Positions 26,359-33,605 of a stretch of 35,135 nucleotides of DNA are shown in pieces. Origin of the DNA: Alphaproteobacteria bacterium (lineage in GTDB: Bacteria; Pseudomonadota; Alphaproteobacteria; DSM-16000; Inquilinaceae); assembly GCA_028281265.1 (NCBI GenBank), contig JANQKE010000214.1:1-35135 (forward strand), read 5' to 3'. The notes under the pieces are model-generated. The model had not been told where the DNA came from. It made no database searches and saw only the letters and a program-made list of their open reading frames with translations. The translations under genes and the position numbers were made by a program. The stretch's first letter is position 1, and each line of letters starts with the position of its first letter.

Positions 26359-27605
26359 CAGGCATGGCCCTCCGACGGGGTCGGGTCCGTGATCGGAGCC
26401 ACCTTGTCGCCCCCGCCGGCGACGCTCTCCAGCCAGCGGATCCGGTCCGGCGGCAGCGCCCGGTCGACCGGAGTCAGGGCCCAGCTAGGATGTCGGACCG
26501 CGGCTTCGGGGTCATGGTCCAGATGGATCCGCCATAGGGCCAGGTCGCGGGCGGCGGCCTGCGCGTGGGTTCGGCCGGCCTCGGTTGTGCTGCCATCGGC
26601 CCTGATCCAGCCACGGCGGCGGGCGCTCCACCGGCCGAGGCGATCGGTGATCGGACGGCCTTCGGCCATCGCGACCAGGGCGAGCCGCTCGCGCACGGCG
26701 AGCGACACCGCACCGCGCCGGGCGGTGGCGGCGGCCACGCCGCGCACCGGCGATAGCAGGAGGCTCACCAGGAAGATCGCCGCCAGCGTCAGAACGATGA
26801 GCGCGCCTGTCGGCAGGTTCGGGGCAATGGCGGAGATCGCGGCTCCGACATAGGCGCCGGCGGCCCCGATCATCGCGGCGATCCACACCACCTGCGACAG
26901 CCGGTTGGACCAGAACCGCGCTGCGACCGGGGGGATGATCACGATCGCGATCACCAGGATCAGACCGACGGCCTTGAGCCCGATCACGATCACCGCCAGC
27001 AGCAGGGCCAGGATCACCAGATCGATGCGTTCCACCGGCCAGCCGCGGGCGGCGGCGAACTCCGGATCGAAGGCGACCAGGCCGAACTCCTTGAACGCCA
27101 GCGCGACGGCGAGGGCGACGATCACCGCGGAAACGGCGATCAGTTCGGCTTCCGACCGCAGCATCGACGCGGTGGAGCCGAGCAGGAACGCCTCCAGCCC
27201 GGCGGCCGAGCCGACCCGCAAGGTCTGGATATAGGTCAGCAGCACCAGGCCCAGCCCGTAGAACGTGCTCAGCACGGTACCGATGGCACTGTCCTCGGGC
27301 AGGCGGGTGCTGCGGGCGATCCACTGCACCACCAGCACCCCGACCACCGCGCTGGCCGCCGCCCCGGTCAGCAGGACCGGCAGGGTGCGGGGGTTGAACC
27401 CCAGGTAGAAGGCGATCAGGAACGCGATCGCGACGCCGGGCAGGGTGGCGTGGCTGATGGCATCGGAAATCAGCGCCCGTCTGCGCAGCAAGGTGAACAC
27501 GCCGATCATGCCGCCGGCGGCCCCCAGCGCGGCCGCGCCGATCAGCACCAATGTGGTGTTGTAGCCCCCTTGTAGGGTCAACACGGTGAAAAGGTCCGTC
27601 AGCAT
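26358..27605 (-). CDS. Mn/Zn ABC transporter permease with DtxR-like tail
   Basis: Integral membrane subunit of the same metal importer. Residues 1-287 form the ABC-3 permease (RRRALISDAISHATLPGVAIAF near 41-62; KAVGLILVIAIVIIPPVAA, 211-229). Residues about 290-415 are a soluble extension unusual for a permease. Its first part looks like a winged helix (VRERLALVAMAEG, then GWIRADGSTTEAGRTHAQAA). The stretch ARDLALWRIHL (352-362) and the following HPSWALTPVDRALP resemble the dimerisation helix and the AE-x-x-EH region of DtxR/MntR regulators. The metal ligands expected there (for example EHH) are missing. Chlamydial YtgCR is a known permease-regulator fusion. The ATG at 27605 is 85 nt downstream of the ATPase stop. 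Confidence 0.9.
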   Translation of the reverse strand: MLTDLFTVLTLQGGYNTTLVLIGAAALGAAGGMIGVFTLLRRRALISDAISHATLPGVAIAFLIAFYLGFNPRTLPVLLTGAAASAVVGVLVVQWIARSTRLPEDSAIGTVLSTFYGLGLVLLTYIQTLRVGSAAGLEAFLLGSTASMLRSEAELIAVSAVIVALAVALAFKEFGLVAFDPEFAAARGWPVERIDLVILALLLAVIVIGLKAVGLILVIAIVIIPPVAARFWSNRLSQVVWIAAMIGAAGAYVGAAISAIAPNLPTGALIVLTLAAIFLVSLLLSPVRGVAAATARRGAVSLAVRERLALVAMAEGRPITDRLGRWSARRRGWIRADGSTTEAGRTHAQAAARDLALWRIHLDHDPEAAVRHPSWALTPVDRALPPDRIRWLESVAGGGDKVAPITDPTPSEGHA

Positions 27606-27690
27606 CGCTGTCGGGTCCTCGAACGGTCAGTATGCGTATCCGGGTCGCCGGTGCGGGCGCTCGGCCTGTGTCCGGCTGCCCGGAGGACGA

Positions 27691-28497
27691 TCAGGCTCGC
27701 CGCCGGTCGAGGGCGATATCCGCTTGGGCGAGCCTGTCGCCATAGGCGCGCACCAGGGCGTCGGCCGTAAACGTGGTGCCCATCGGTCCGGCCGCGATCT
27801 TGCGCTGGTTCAGGATCAGACAGTGATCGAAATAGTCCGGTGCGGTGCTGAGATCATGATGCACCACGACTACCGTGCGGCCCGCCTGATGCAGTTCCCT
27901 GAGCACGGCGATGATCGCCGCCTCGGTCGCCGCGTCGACGCCGGCCAGCGGTTCGTCCATGAAATAGAGATCCGCGTCCTGGGCCAAGGCGCGGGCCAGG
28001 AACACCCGCTGCTGCTGGCCGCCGGAGAGCTGACCGATCTGCCGGTCGGCGTAGTCCGCCATGCCCACCCGGTCGAGCATCGCCCGCGCCTGCTCACGGT
28101 GCTTGCGGCGGACCGGGCGCAGCCAGCCGATCTTGCCGTAGAGCCCCATGGTGACGACGTCGATCGCGGTGGTGGGGAAGTCCCAGTCGACGGCCGTGCG
28201 CTGCGGCACATAGCCGACCCGCTGCCGGGACCTGGACACGGGTTGGCCGAACACCCGCACCTGGCCGGCCAGGGTCGGCACCAACCCCAGCACGGCCTTG
28301 ATGAAGGTGGACTTGCCCGCCCCGTTCGGGCCGATCACCGCGATCAGCCCGGCATCCGGAGTTTCGTAGTCGATGTTCCACAGAACCGGCTTGCGATCAT
28401 AGGCAACGGTCAGGCCGCTCACCGCCAGCGGGCAGGTCTCCCGCACGGGCGGGTGCAGGGTCGCACCGACTGCGAGGGCTTGGATCGCTGGGCTCAT
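27691..28497 (-). CDS. Mn/Zn ABC transporter ATP-binding protein
   Basis: Cytoplasmic ATPase that drives the metal importer. The 268 residues contain all nucleotide-binding motifs in order: Walker A GPNGAGKST (56-64), Q-loop Gln99, signature LSGGQQQR (157-164), Walker B LYFMDEP (177-183), D-loop GVD, and the H-loop at VVHHD (about 211-215). The stretch YVPQRTAVDWDFPTTAIDVV is typical of the Mn/Zn/Fe (MntB/ZnuC-like) subfamily. A short N-terminal extension of about 20 residues precedes the core. It lies 45 nt downstream of the substrate-binding protein gene. Confidence 0.94.
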   Translation of the reverse strand: MSPAIQALAVGATLHPPVRETCPLAVSGLTVAYDRKPVLWNIDYETPDAGLIAVIGPNGAGKSTFIKAVLGLVPTLAGQVRVFGQPVSRSRQRVGYVPQRTAVDWDFPTTAIDVVTMGLYGKIGWLRPVRRKHREQARAMLDRVGMADYADRQIGQLSGGQQQRVFLARALAQDADLYFMDEPLAGVDAATEAAIIAVLRELHQAGRTVVVVHHDLSTAPDYFDHCLILNQRKIAAGPMGTTFTADALVRAYGDRLAQADIALDRRRA

Positions 28498-28542
28498 GAT
28501 CGCGGGCCGTCCTGGTTGGGAACATGGGGTGAGCGTGGCTGC

Positions 28543-29541
28543 TCAGCTTGCCGCACCGAGCAGTCCCTGGAACCCGCCGGCCGGGGCGTCACCGCCCAGG
28601 GCCCGGGTGATGGTGGTGACGTTGTGGTCGAGCATGCCGACATAGGTGCCTTCGTAGGTGCCGGCACTGCCCATGGCGTCGGAGAACAGCTCACCGCCGA
28701 TCGCCACCCTGTGGCCTCGGGCGGCGGCCCCTTCGATCAGCGCCTGCACGTTGCGGTCGGCGACCGAGGTTTCGACGAACACGGCGCCGACCTCCCGCTC
28801 GACCAACAGGTCGATCATCGATTCGATCTGCTGCAGCCCGGCCTCGCTCTCCGTGCTCAGGCCTTGGATGCCGAGCACCTCGAAGCCGTAGGCATCGCCG
28901 AAATAGTTGAACGCGTCGTGGGCGGAGATGACCACGCGCGCTTCCTGCGGCACCGTCGCCAGCGTTGCCTCCGCGTAGTCCGCAATGGCGTCCAGTTCCG
29001 CCAGATACGCTTCCGCATTGGCGGCATACAGGGCGGCGTTGTCCGGATCGACCTCGCTGAGCAGGGCAACGACATCGTCCACGCCCTCCGCCCAGAGGCG
29101 GGCGTTCATCCAGGCATGCGGGTCGGCCCGGCCTTCGTAATCCACGCTCGGGAGAAGCCGGTCTTCGGGCAGGGTCTCGGCATACGCCAGCACCGGCTTC
29201 CGCTCGCCCAGATGGTGCAGCAGATCTTCCATCTGCGCTTCGAGATACAGGCCGTTGTAGATCACCACATCGGCCTGGTTCAGCAGGACCATGTCGGTCC
29301 GGGTGTGCTGATAGCTGTGCGGGTCGACCCCTTCGCCCATCAGGATGGTGACGTCGGCGGCGTCGCCGACGATCGCGGATGTCAGGTCCCCGATCTGGGC
29401 GATCGTGGTGACGATCGACAGGCGGTCCTGGGCGCCGGCCGGTCCGGCGGTCAGGACCGCCAGCGCGGCGGCGGCCGTCCCGGCGGCGATCAACAGCCGT
29501 CGGTCGACAGATCCGAGGGCAAGGTTGGCGGCAGGCATCAT
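28543..29541 (-). CDS. Periplasmic Mn/Zn-binding protein (TroA/MntC/ZnuA family)
   Basis: Substrate-binding protein of the metal importer. The 332 residues begin with a long signal peptide: basic DRRLL near residue 13, hydrophobic stretch 16-33, cleavage likely after AGA near 37. Cluster-A9 metal ligands are recognisable: His75 in DPHSYQH, His142 in DPHAW, His208 in ISAHDAFNYFG and Asp288 in LFSDAMG. This His3Asp set resembles TroA, whereas PsaA/MntC-type Mn proteins have Glu at the third place. No His-rich ZnuA loop is present. Two tandem ATGs start the gene (29541 and 29538), with AAAGGA about 10 nt upstream. The divergent mntR neighbour favours manganese as the main substrate, but Zn or Fe is not excluded. 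First gene of the operon. Confidence 0.92.
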   Translation of the reverse strand: MMPAANLALGSVDRRLLIAAGTAAAALAVLTAGPAGAQDRLSIVTTIAQIGDLTSAIVGDAADVTILMGEGVDPHSYQHTRTDMVLLNQADVVIYNGLYLEAQMEDLLHHLGERKPVLAYAETLPEDRLLPSVDYEGRADPHAWMNARLWAEGVDDVVALLSEVDPDNAALYAANAEAYLAELDAIADYAEATLATVPQEARVVISAHDAFNYFGDAYGFEVLGIQGLSTESEAGLQQIESMIDLLVEREVGAVFVETSVADRNVQALIEGAAARGHRVAIGGELFSDAMGSAGTYEGTYVGMLDHNVTTITRALGGDAPAGGFQGLLGAAS

Positions 29542-29736
29542 CGGTCAGGGTCCTTTCTTCGTCACTGACAATGGCAGCGGGTGCTCGGAATATCCACCCC
29601 GCCAAGGATGTTTTTTGACTTCTCCGACTATCTGCCTGACCACTATAATGTAGTCAAGGCTAAAAATTTGACGCTATTGCGCCGCGGCGTGTACGGTATC
29701 GTTCCTTCCCCAAGGCTCTCGAAGCGATCCCCCGCG
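29542..29736. promoter_or_regulatory. Divergent promoter region of Mn transporter and mntR
   Basis: This 195-nt gap is AT-richer than the flanking genes and must serve both directions. It contains the dyad at 29638-29655. Possible -35 boxes are TTGACT on the minus strand (29657-29652), overlapping one arm of the dyad, and TTGACG on the plus strand (29667). Their -10 partners are weak. Confidence 0.5.
29638..29655. promoter_or_regulatory. Candidate MntR operator dyad
   Basis: GACCAC-TATAAT-GTAGTC is an 18-bp imperfect palindrome (5 of 6 arm positions pair; the core TATAAT is also a perfect -10 hexamer). It lies about 100 bp from both divergent starts. The size and AT core fit a DtxR/MntR-family site, but the sequence is not a known consensus. 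Confidence 0.45.
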
Positions 29737-30219
29737 ATGACCGAACTCCAAGACGCCGATCAGCAGGCGGCGCAGTTCCAGCGCATCCGCGATGCCCACC
29801 GCCTGGAGGTGGCGGAGGACTACGTCGAGATGATCGCCGATCTGATCGAGGCGCAGGGCGAGGCGCGGGCCGTCGATCTCGCCAGCCGGTTCGGCGTGAC
29901 CAACGCGACCGTCAACAACACGATCGCCCGGTTGCAGCGGGAAGGGCTGGTCCACAGCCGCCCGTACCGGTCGATCTTCCTGACCGAGGAGGGCTGGTCC
30001 ATGGCCCGGGCCTCGCGGGAGCGGCATGTCATCGTCCGGGACTTCCTGCTTGCGATCGGCGTCCGGCGCTCGGTGGCCGAGGCCGATGCCGAAGGCGTCG
30101 AACACCATGTCAGCGCCGAAACCCTGGCCGCCTTCAAACGTCTGACCCGGGAGTTGGCGCGAACCGGGGGCTCGGCTGCGGCCGATCGCGGCGCTCCGCG
30201 CCCGGCGGCGGCCGAATAG
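29737..30219 (+). CDS. mntR: Manganese-responsive regulator MntR
   Basis: DtxR-family metal sensor that represses metal uptake when manganese is plentiful. The 160 residues have an N-terminal winged helix-turn-helix (about 22-92; recognition region GVTNATVNNTIARL) and a dimerisation domain ending in DAEGVEHHVS. All six ligands of the binuclear Mn site known from B. subtilis MntR have counterparts: Asp28, Glu31, His97, Glu119, Glu122 and His123. A disordered Ala/Arg tail (145-160) follows. The ATG at 29737 gives the family-typical N-terminus; a longer in-frame version would run through the operator region and is rejected. It is divergent from the Mn/Zn transporter operon, its likely target. 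Confidence 0.93.
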   Translation: MTELQDADQQAAQFQRIRDAHRLEVAEDYVEMIADLIEAQGEARAVDLASRFGVTNATVNNTIARLQREGLVHSRPYRSIFLTEEGWSMARASRERHVIVRDFLLAIGVRRSVAEADAEGVEHHVSAETLAAFKRLTRELARTGGSAAADRGAPRPAAAE

Positions 30220-30230
30220 GGACGACTCCG

Positions 30231-30614
30231 ATGACACCGGACAGGGAGCCGAGCCTCAACGTGTTGGGCGGCCCGCTCGATCTCTGCGGTACGGCGCCGA
30301 TGACCGGCTTCTACCGGGACGGCTGCTGCGAGACCGGTCCGGAGGACCGCGGCAGTCACACCGTGTGCGCCGTGGTGACGGCGGAGTTCCTCGCCTATTC
30401 CAAGAGTAGGGGGAACGATCTGACGACGCCCGTCCCCGCCTTCGGCTTTCCCGGTCTCAGGCCGGGGGACCGCTGGTGCCTGTGCGCCATCCGCTGGCGC
30501 GAGGCGCTGGAGGCCGGGGTCGCGCCGAAGGTCCGCCTGCAGGCCACGCATCAGCGGGCACTCGATGTCGTCTCCCTGCCGGACCTCAAGCGTCACGCCC
30601 TGGATCTGAATTGA
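30231..30614 (+). CDS. DUF2237 family protein
   Basis: A 127-residue conserved protein of unknown function. The family pattern is unmistakable: NVLGGPLDLCG, MTGFYRDGCCETG, HTVCAVVT, GNDLTTPVP, FPGLRPGDRWCLCAIRW and a C-terminal VRLQATHQRAL. Conserved cysteines (in LDLCG, DGCC, HTVCA, WCLC) could bind a metal or form disulphides; this is an inference. The start ATG is 11 nt after the mntR stop, so it may be co-transcribed with mntR. Confidence 0.92.
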   Translation: MTPDREPSLNVLGGPLDLCGTAPMTGFYRDGCCETGPEDRGSHTVCAVVTAEFLAYSKSRGNDLTTPVPAFGFPGLRPGDRWCLCAIRWREALEAGVAPKVRLQATHQRALDVVSLPDLKRHALDLN

Positions 30615-30636
30615 TCGGATCGACCCGGCGGCGGTC

Positions 30637-30652
30637 CGTTCTCGCGAGAACG
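30637..30652. repeat. 16-bp perfect palindrome after DUF2237 gene
   Basis: CGTTCTCG is followed directly by CGAGAACG, 22 nt past the DUF2237 stop. There is no T-tract on either side. It could be a weak terminator shared with the convergent DUF2794 gene or a protein-binding site. Confidence 0.4.
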
Positions 30653-30814
30653 ACCAGGCAGATCATAAGACAAGGCTGTGGAGAACGCGGTGCACCTCGG
30701 TCGTCCGGTGATGTCTCATGAGCCGAAGCGGAAGGCGTCCGGTGTCATTCTGAGGAGCGTCGGCGTACGATATCCTTGAAGCTTCGGAATCCGTGCAGCT
30801 TCGGATCCCGAGGC

Positions 30815-31147
30815 CTATTCCCGGACCAGCCGCAGTCTGTCGGGCAGGGCGGTGAGAACGTCGGCGAGATTGCCGCCTTTCCTGAGACGGTTGTTCTGAT
30901 CGAAAGCGGCATATTCCGGTCCGCCCGCGCCCATCGACTTCGCGATCGCGAAGGCCGGCCGGTCCGCGGTGTGCCGGAAGATCGAGAACACCGCGACACC
31001 CTGGTGATGGTCGATGGCGTAATCCTTCCATTCCCCGCGGGCAACGCGTTCCGAATAGACGGCCAACAGGGCCGACAGTTCGCTGCGGTTGAAATAGACC
31101 CGGGCGCGGCGGTTGCGGTAGTCGGAGAGCCGAACGATCGTCGACAT
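30815..31147 (-). CDS. DUF2794 family protein
   Basis: A 110-residue alphaproteobacterial conserved protein of unknown function. Recognisable features are VYFNRSELSALLAVYSERVARG-type helices (about 17-39), GEWKDYAIDH (38-47), VAVFSIFRH (51-59) and a C-terminal LRKGGNLADVL. The ATG at 31147 gives the usual short N-terminus MSTIVRLSDYRN. It is single, convergent with DUF2237 and divergent from the tetratricopeptide gene. Confidence 0.87.
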   Translation of the reverse strand: MSTIVRLSDYRNRRARVYFNRSELSALLAVYSERVARGEWKDYAIDHHQGVAVFSIFRHTADRPAFAIAKSMGAGGPEYAAFDQNNRLRKGGNLADVLTALPDRLRLVRE

Positions 31148-31419
31148 GAGCGCGCTTGAGGATCCTCACCGGGGATTGCGGGCAACGACGCCAGCCGGAT
31201 GGTTCCTCAATTCGGCGGCTGCGTCCAGCCTTGCGACCGGCCGCGGCGAGGGGGACGGTTGCGCCGTGCCGCGTGGACGGCGATATAGACGAGCAGTGCG
31301 CCCGATGCCGCCGGCGCCGATGGCCGCCCGGGTGGGGTCGGAGACTCCGCGGGTGTCGGCCGGACACCCTCACGCCAGGGCCGGCCGCGATCCCAACAGT
31401 GACGGTTGGAAACCTGGTC

Positions 31420-32058
31420 ATGTCGGATGTGTTCCGCGAGGTCGATGAAGAGCTGCAGCAGGACCGCGTCAAGCGGCTCTGGCACCGCTACGGAACGGTG
31501 TCGATCACCGTTGTGGCGGTGATCCTGGCCGGCGTGGCCGGCTGGACCTGGTGGCAGAACGACCAGCTTGCCCAGAGCCAGGCCCGTACGGCGGAGCTGT
31601 TGTCGGCCACGGTCCTGATCGACGGCGACCCCGCCCGGGCCGCGCAGGCCCTGGCGGCGCTGGGTCAGCAGGACGGATCGCTGGCGACGCTCGCCAGGCT
31701 GTTCGAGGCGGGCGTGCAGATCCACAGTGCTGATACGGAAACCGCCATCGCCCTGTTCGACCAGATTGCCGGCGACCCGGATACCGATCCGTTGTGGCGG
31801 GATGCCGCGATCCTGCAATCGGCCGTCCTGCAGGTGGGCCGTGCCGATCCGGCGGTGCTGTCGGCGATGGTCGATCCGCTGCGGGGCGACGATCGGCCCT
31901 TCCACCACACGGCCGACGAGGTCGCCGCGGCGATCGCGCTGGATGCCGGGGATATCGACGGCGCGCGACTGATCTATGAACGTCTGGCCGAAGACGCGGC
32001 CGCCCCCGGCGGGCTGCGGCAGCGGGCCGACCAGATGCTGGCGGCGCTCGGCTCATGA
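31420..32058 (+). CDS. YfgM-like tetratricopeptide membrane protein
   Basis: A 212-residue bitopic membrane protein. A charged N-terminus (MSDVFREVDEELQQDRVKRLWHRYG) precedes one membrane segment (about 26-46), and a periplasmic helical region with degenerate TPR-like units follows (for example PARAAQALAALG, DGARLIYERLAED). This is the layout of E. coli YfgM, which assists the SecYEG/periplasmic chaperone network and is also encoded just before bamB and der. The ATG at 31420 is preferred over an in-frame upstream start because the extra 88 residues are Arg/Pro-rich and unlike the family. The stop overlaps the bamB start (ATGA). Confidence 0.88.
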   Translation: MSDVFREVDEELQQDRVKRLWHRYGTVSITVVAVILAGVAGWTWWQNDQLAQSQARTAELLSATVLIDGDPARAAQALAALGQQDGSLATLARLFEAGVQIHSADTETAIALFDQIAGDPDTDPLWRDAAILQSAVLQVGRADPAVLSAMVDPLRGDDRPFHHTADEVAAAIALDAGDIDGARLIYERLAEDAAAPGGLRQRADQMLAALGS

Positions 32059-33401
32059 TCCGTCGTCCTGAAAAGGCTGGGTTGCCGGGTCTGACGCTGG
32101 TTGCGGCAGCACTCCTGCTCGTCGGTTGCGGCGACCGGTTCTTCGGGGCCGGTAATGACGGCCCGCCCTTGCCGGGGGAGCGCATCTCCCTGATGTCCCT
32201 GACACCGGAAATCGAGACCGACCCCAACGCCCGGGACATCGCGATCGAGCTGCCGCCGGCCCAGGCCTTGCCGACCTGGCCGGGCGCGGGCGGGCAGCCC
32301 GGTCACGTCAATGGTCATCTCGCCTTCCAATGGCCGGCGGAACGGGTGTGGTCGCAGTCGGTCGGCGATGGTGCGGACAGCAATCGTCGGCTGATCGCGG
32401 CCCCTGTGGTGGCCGAGGGGCAGGTCTATGCGCTCGACTCGACGGGCCATGTGGCGCGGATCGATCTCGCCTCGGGTGAGCGGGTTTGGCGGATCCGTGT
32501 CGCCGACCCGCGCGAGGACAGCGTGCCGTTGGGCGGCGGCGTCGCCCTGGCGAGCGGAATGCTGTACGTCACCACCGGCTTCGGCGAAGTGCTGGCGCTC
32601 GATCCGGCCAACGGAGGATTGGTGTGGCGGCAACGCACCCGCGCCCCGATCCGCGGGGCGCCGGCCGCCGACGGGGCTCGCGTGCTGGCGATCACGGTGG
32701 ATAGCGAGGTCGAGGCCTTCGACGCCCGGACCGGGGAGCCGCTGTGGAACCATGCCGGGCTGCTGGAGGATGCCGCCGTGCTCGGCGGGACGTCGCCGGC
32801 GATCGGTCCCGGGGTTGCGATCGTGCCGTTCGCGTCGGGCGAGGTGTTCGCGCTGCGGCTCGAATCCGGCCGGGTCGCCTGGTCCGACAATCTAGCCGCC
32901 GTGCGCCGGTTCGGGGCGCTCGCCAGCCTCCCCGATATCCGGGCCCTGCCCGTCACCGACGGTGAACTGGCGATCGCCGCCAGCCATTCGGGTCGTATGG
33001 TCGCGCTCGAGCTGCGCTCCGGAGCGCGACTGTGGGAGCAGGCGATCCCGTCGATCCAGATGCCCTGGCTGGCCGGTGACTGGGTGTTCGCGGTCAGCAC
33101 CAATGCGCAGGTGGTGGGCTTGTTCCGGCCCGGCGGCAACCCGATCTGGGTGTCGCAGCTCGAACAGTATCGCAATCCGGCCGACCGGATCGGCCCGATC
33201 ACCTGGTATGGCCCGGTTCTGGCCGGCGACCGCCTCGTCGTTGCCAGCAGCGAAGGCGATCTGGTCACCCTATCCCCCCAGGACGGCCAGGAGATCGATC
33301 GCCGGCGGATCCGCGGCGGCGGGGCGGTGGTCGCCCCCCTCGTCGTCGACCGGACGCTGCTGGTCCTGGCCGAAGACGGTACCCTGACCGCCTATCGCTA
33401 A
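32055..33401 (+). CDS. bamB: Outer membrane assembly lipoprotein BamB
   Basis: Component of the BAM complex that inserts beta-barrel proteins into the outer membrane. The 448 residues start with a lipoprotein signal peptide ending in the lipobox LVGC (acylated Cys25), then a linker and an eight-bladed beta-propeller. PQQ-like blade repeats of the type VYALDSTGHVARIDLASGE, GEVLALDPANGGLVWR and FALRLESGRVAW are visible. The ATG at 32055 overlaps the preceding stop by four bases. Order with der directly downstream matches E. coli yfgM-bamB-der. Confidence 0.93.
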   Translation: MIRRPEKAGLPGLTLVAAALLLVGCGDRFFGAGNDGPPLPGERISLMSLTPEIETDPNARDIAIELPPAQALPTWPGAGGQPGHVNGHLAFQWPAERVWSQSVGDGADSNRRLIAAPVVAEGQVYALDSTGHVARIDLASGERVWRIRVADPREDSVPLGGGVALASGMLYVTTGFGEVLALDPANGGLVWRQRTRAPIRGAPAADGARVLAITVDSEVEAFDARTGEPLWNHAGLLEDAAVLGGTSPAIGPGVAIVPFASGEVFALRLESGRVAWSDNLAAVRRFGALASLPDIRALPVTDGELAIAASHSGRMVALELRSGARLWEQAIPSIQMPWLAGDWVFAVSTNAQVVGLFRPGGNPIWVSQLEQYRNPADRIGPITWYGPVLAGDRLVVASSEGDLVTLSPQDGQEIDRRRIRGGGAVVAPLVVDRTLLVLAEDGTLTAYR

Positions 33402-33605
33402 GGTCACGTCGCGACGAGCGAGGTTCATCGCGACGTGGCGGGCGCGCCCGAGCGCGTGCGAGGCAAGCCTCTCGCGGGGCGCTTGACTGCGAGGACGGTT
33501 TGAGACGAGGCCATCTCGGCGCAAACCGGTATAAGGCCGCTTCGGCCCCCATCCCGGCCCCGGCCCCGAATCGGTCCGGCCCCGTTTCCCACGCTGCCGC
33601 TATCC
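33402..33605. other. bamB-der intergenic region
   Basis: This 204-nt gap has a 10-bp perfect hairpin just after bamB (33405-33437) and a second possible hairpin around 33459-33475. The stretch 33501-33536 is 75% identical to 34-69. A promoter for der is likely here, but no convincing -35/-10 pair was found. Confidence 0.4.
33405..33437. repeat. 10-bp inverted repeat after bamB
   Basis: CACGTCGCGA (33405-33414) and TCGCGACGTG (33428-33437) are exact complements around a 13-nt loop, starting 4 nt after the bamB stop. No U-tract follows. It could act as an attenuator or 3' stabiliser between bamB and der. Confidence 0.5.

Noticed and set aside
29581-29736. 52-residue N-terminal extension of MntR
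   Set aside because: It would run through the operator and promoter region. The family N-terminus begins close to the ATG at 29737.
31156-31419. 88-residue N-terminal extension of the tetratricopeptide protein
   Set aside because: The extension is Arg/Pro-rich and unlike the YfgM family; MSDVFREVDEEL at 31420 is a typical start.
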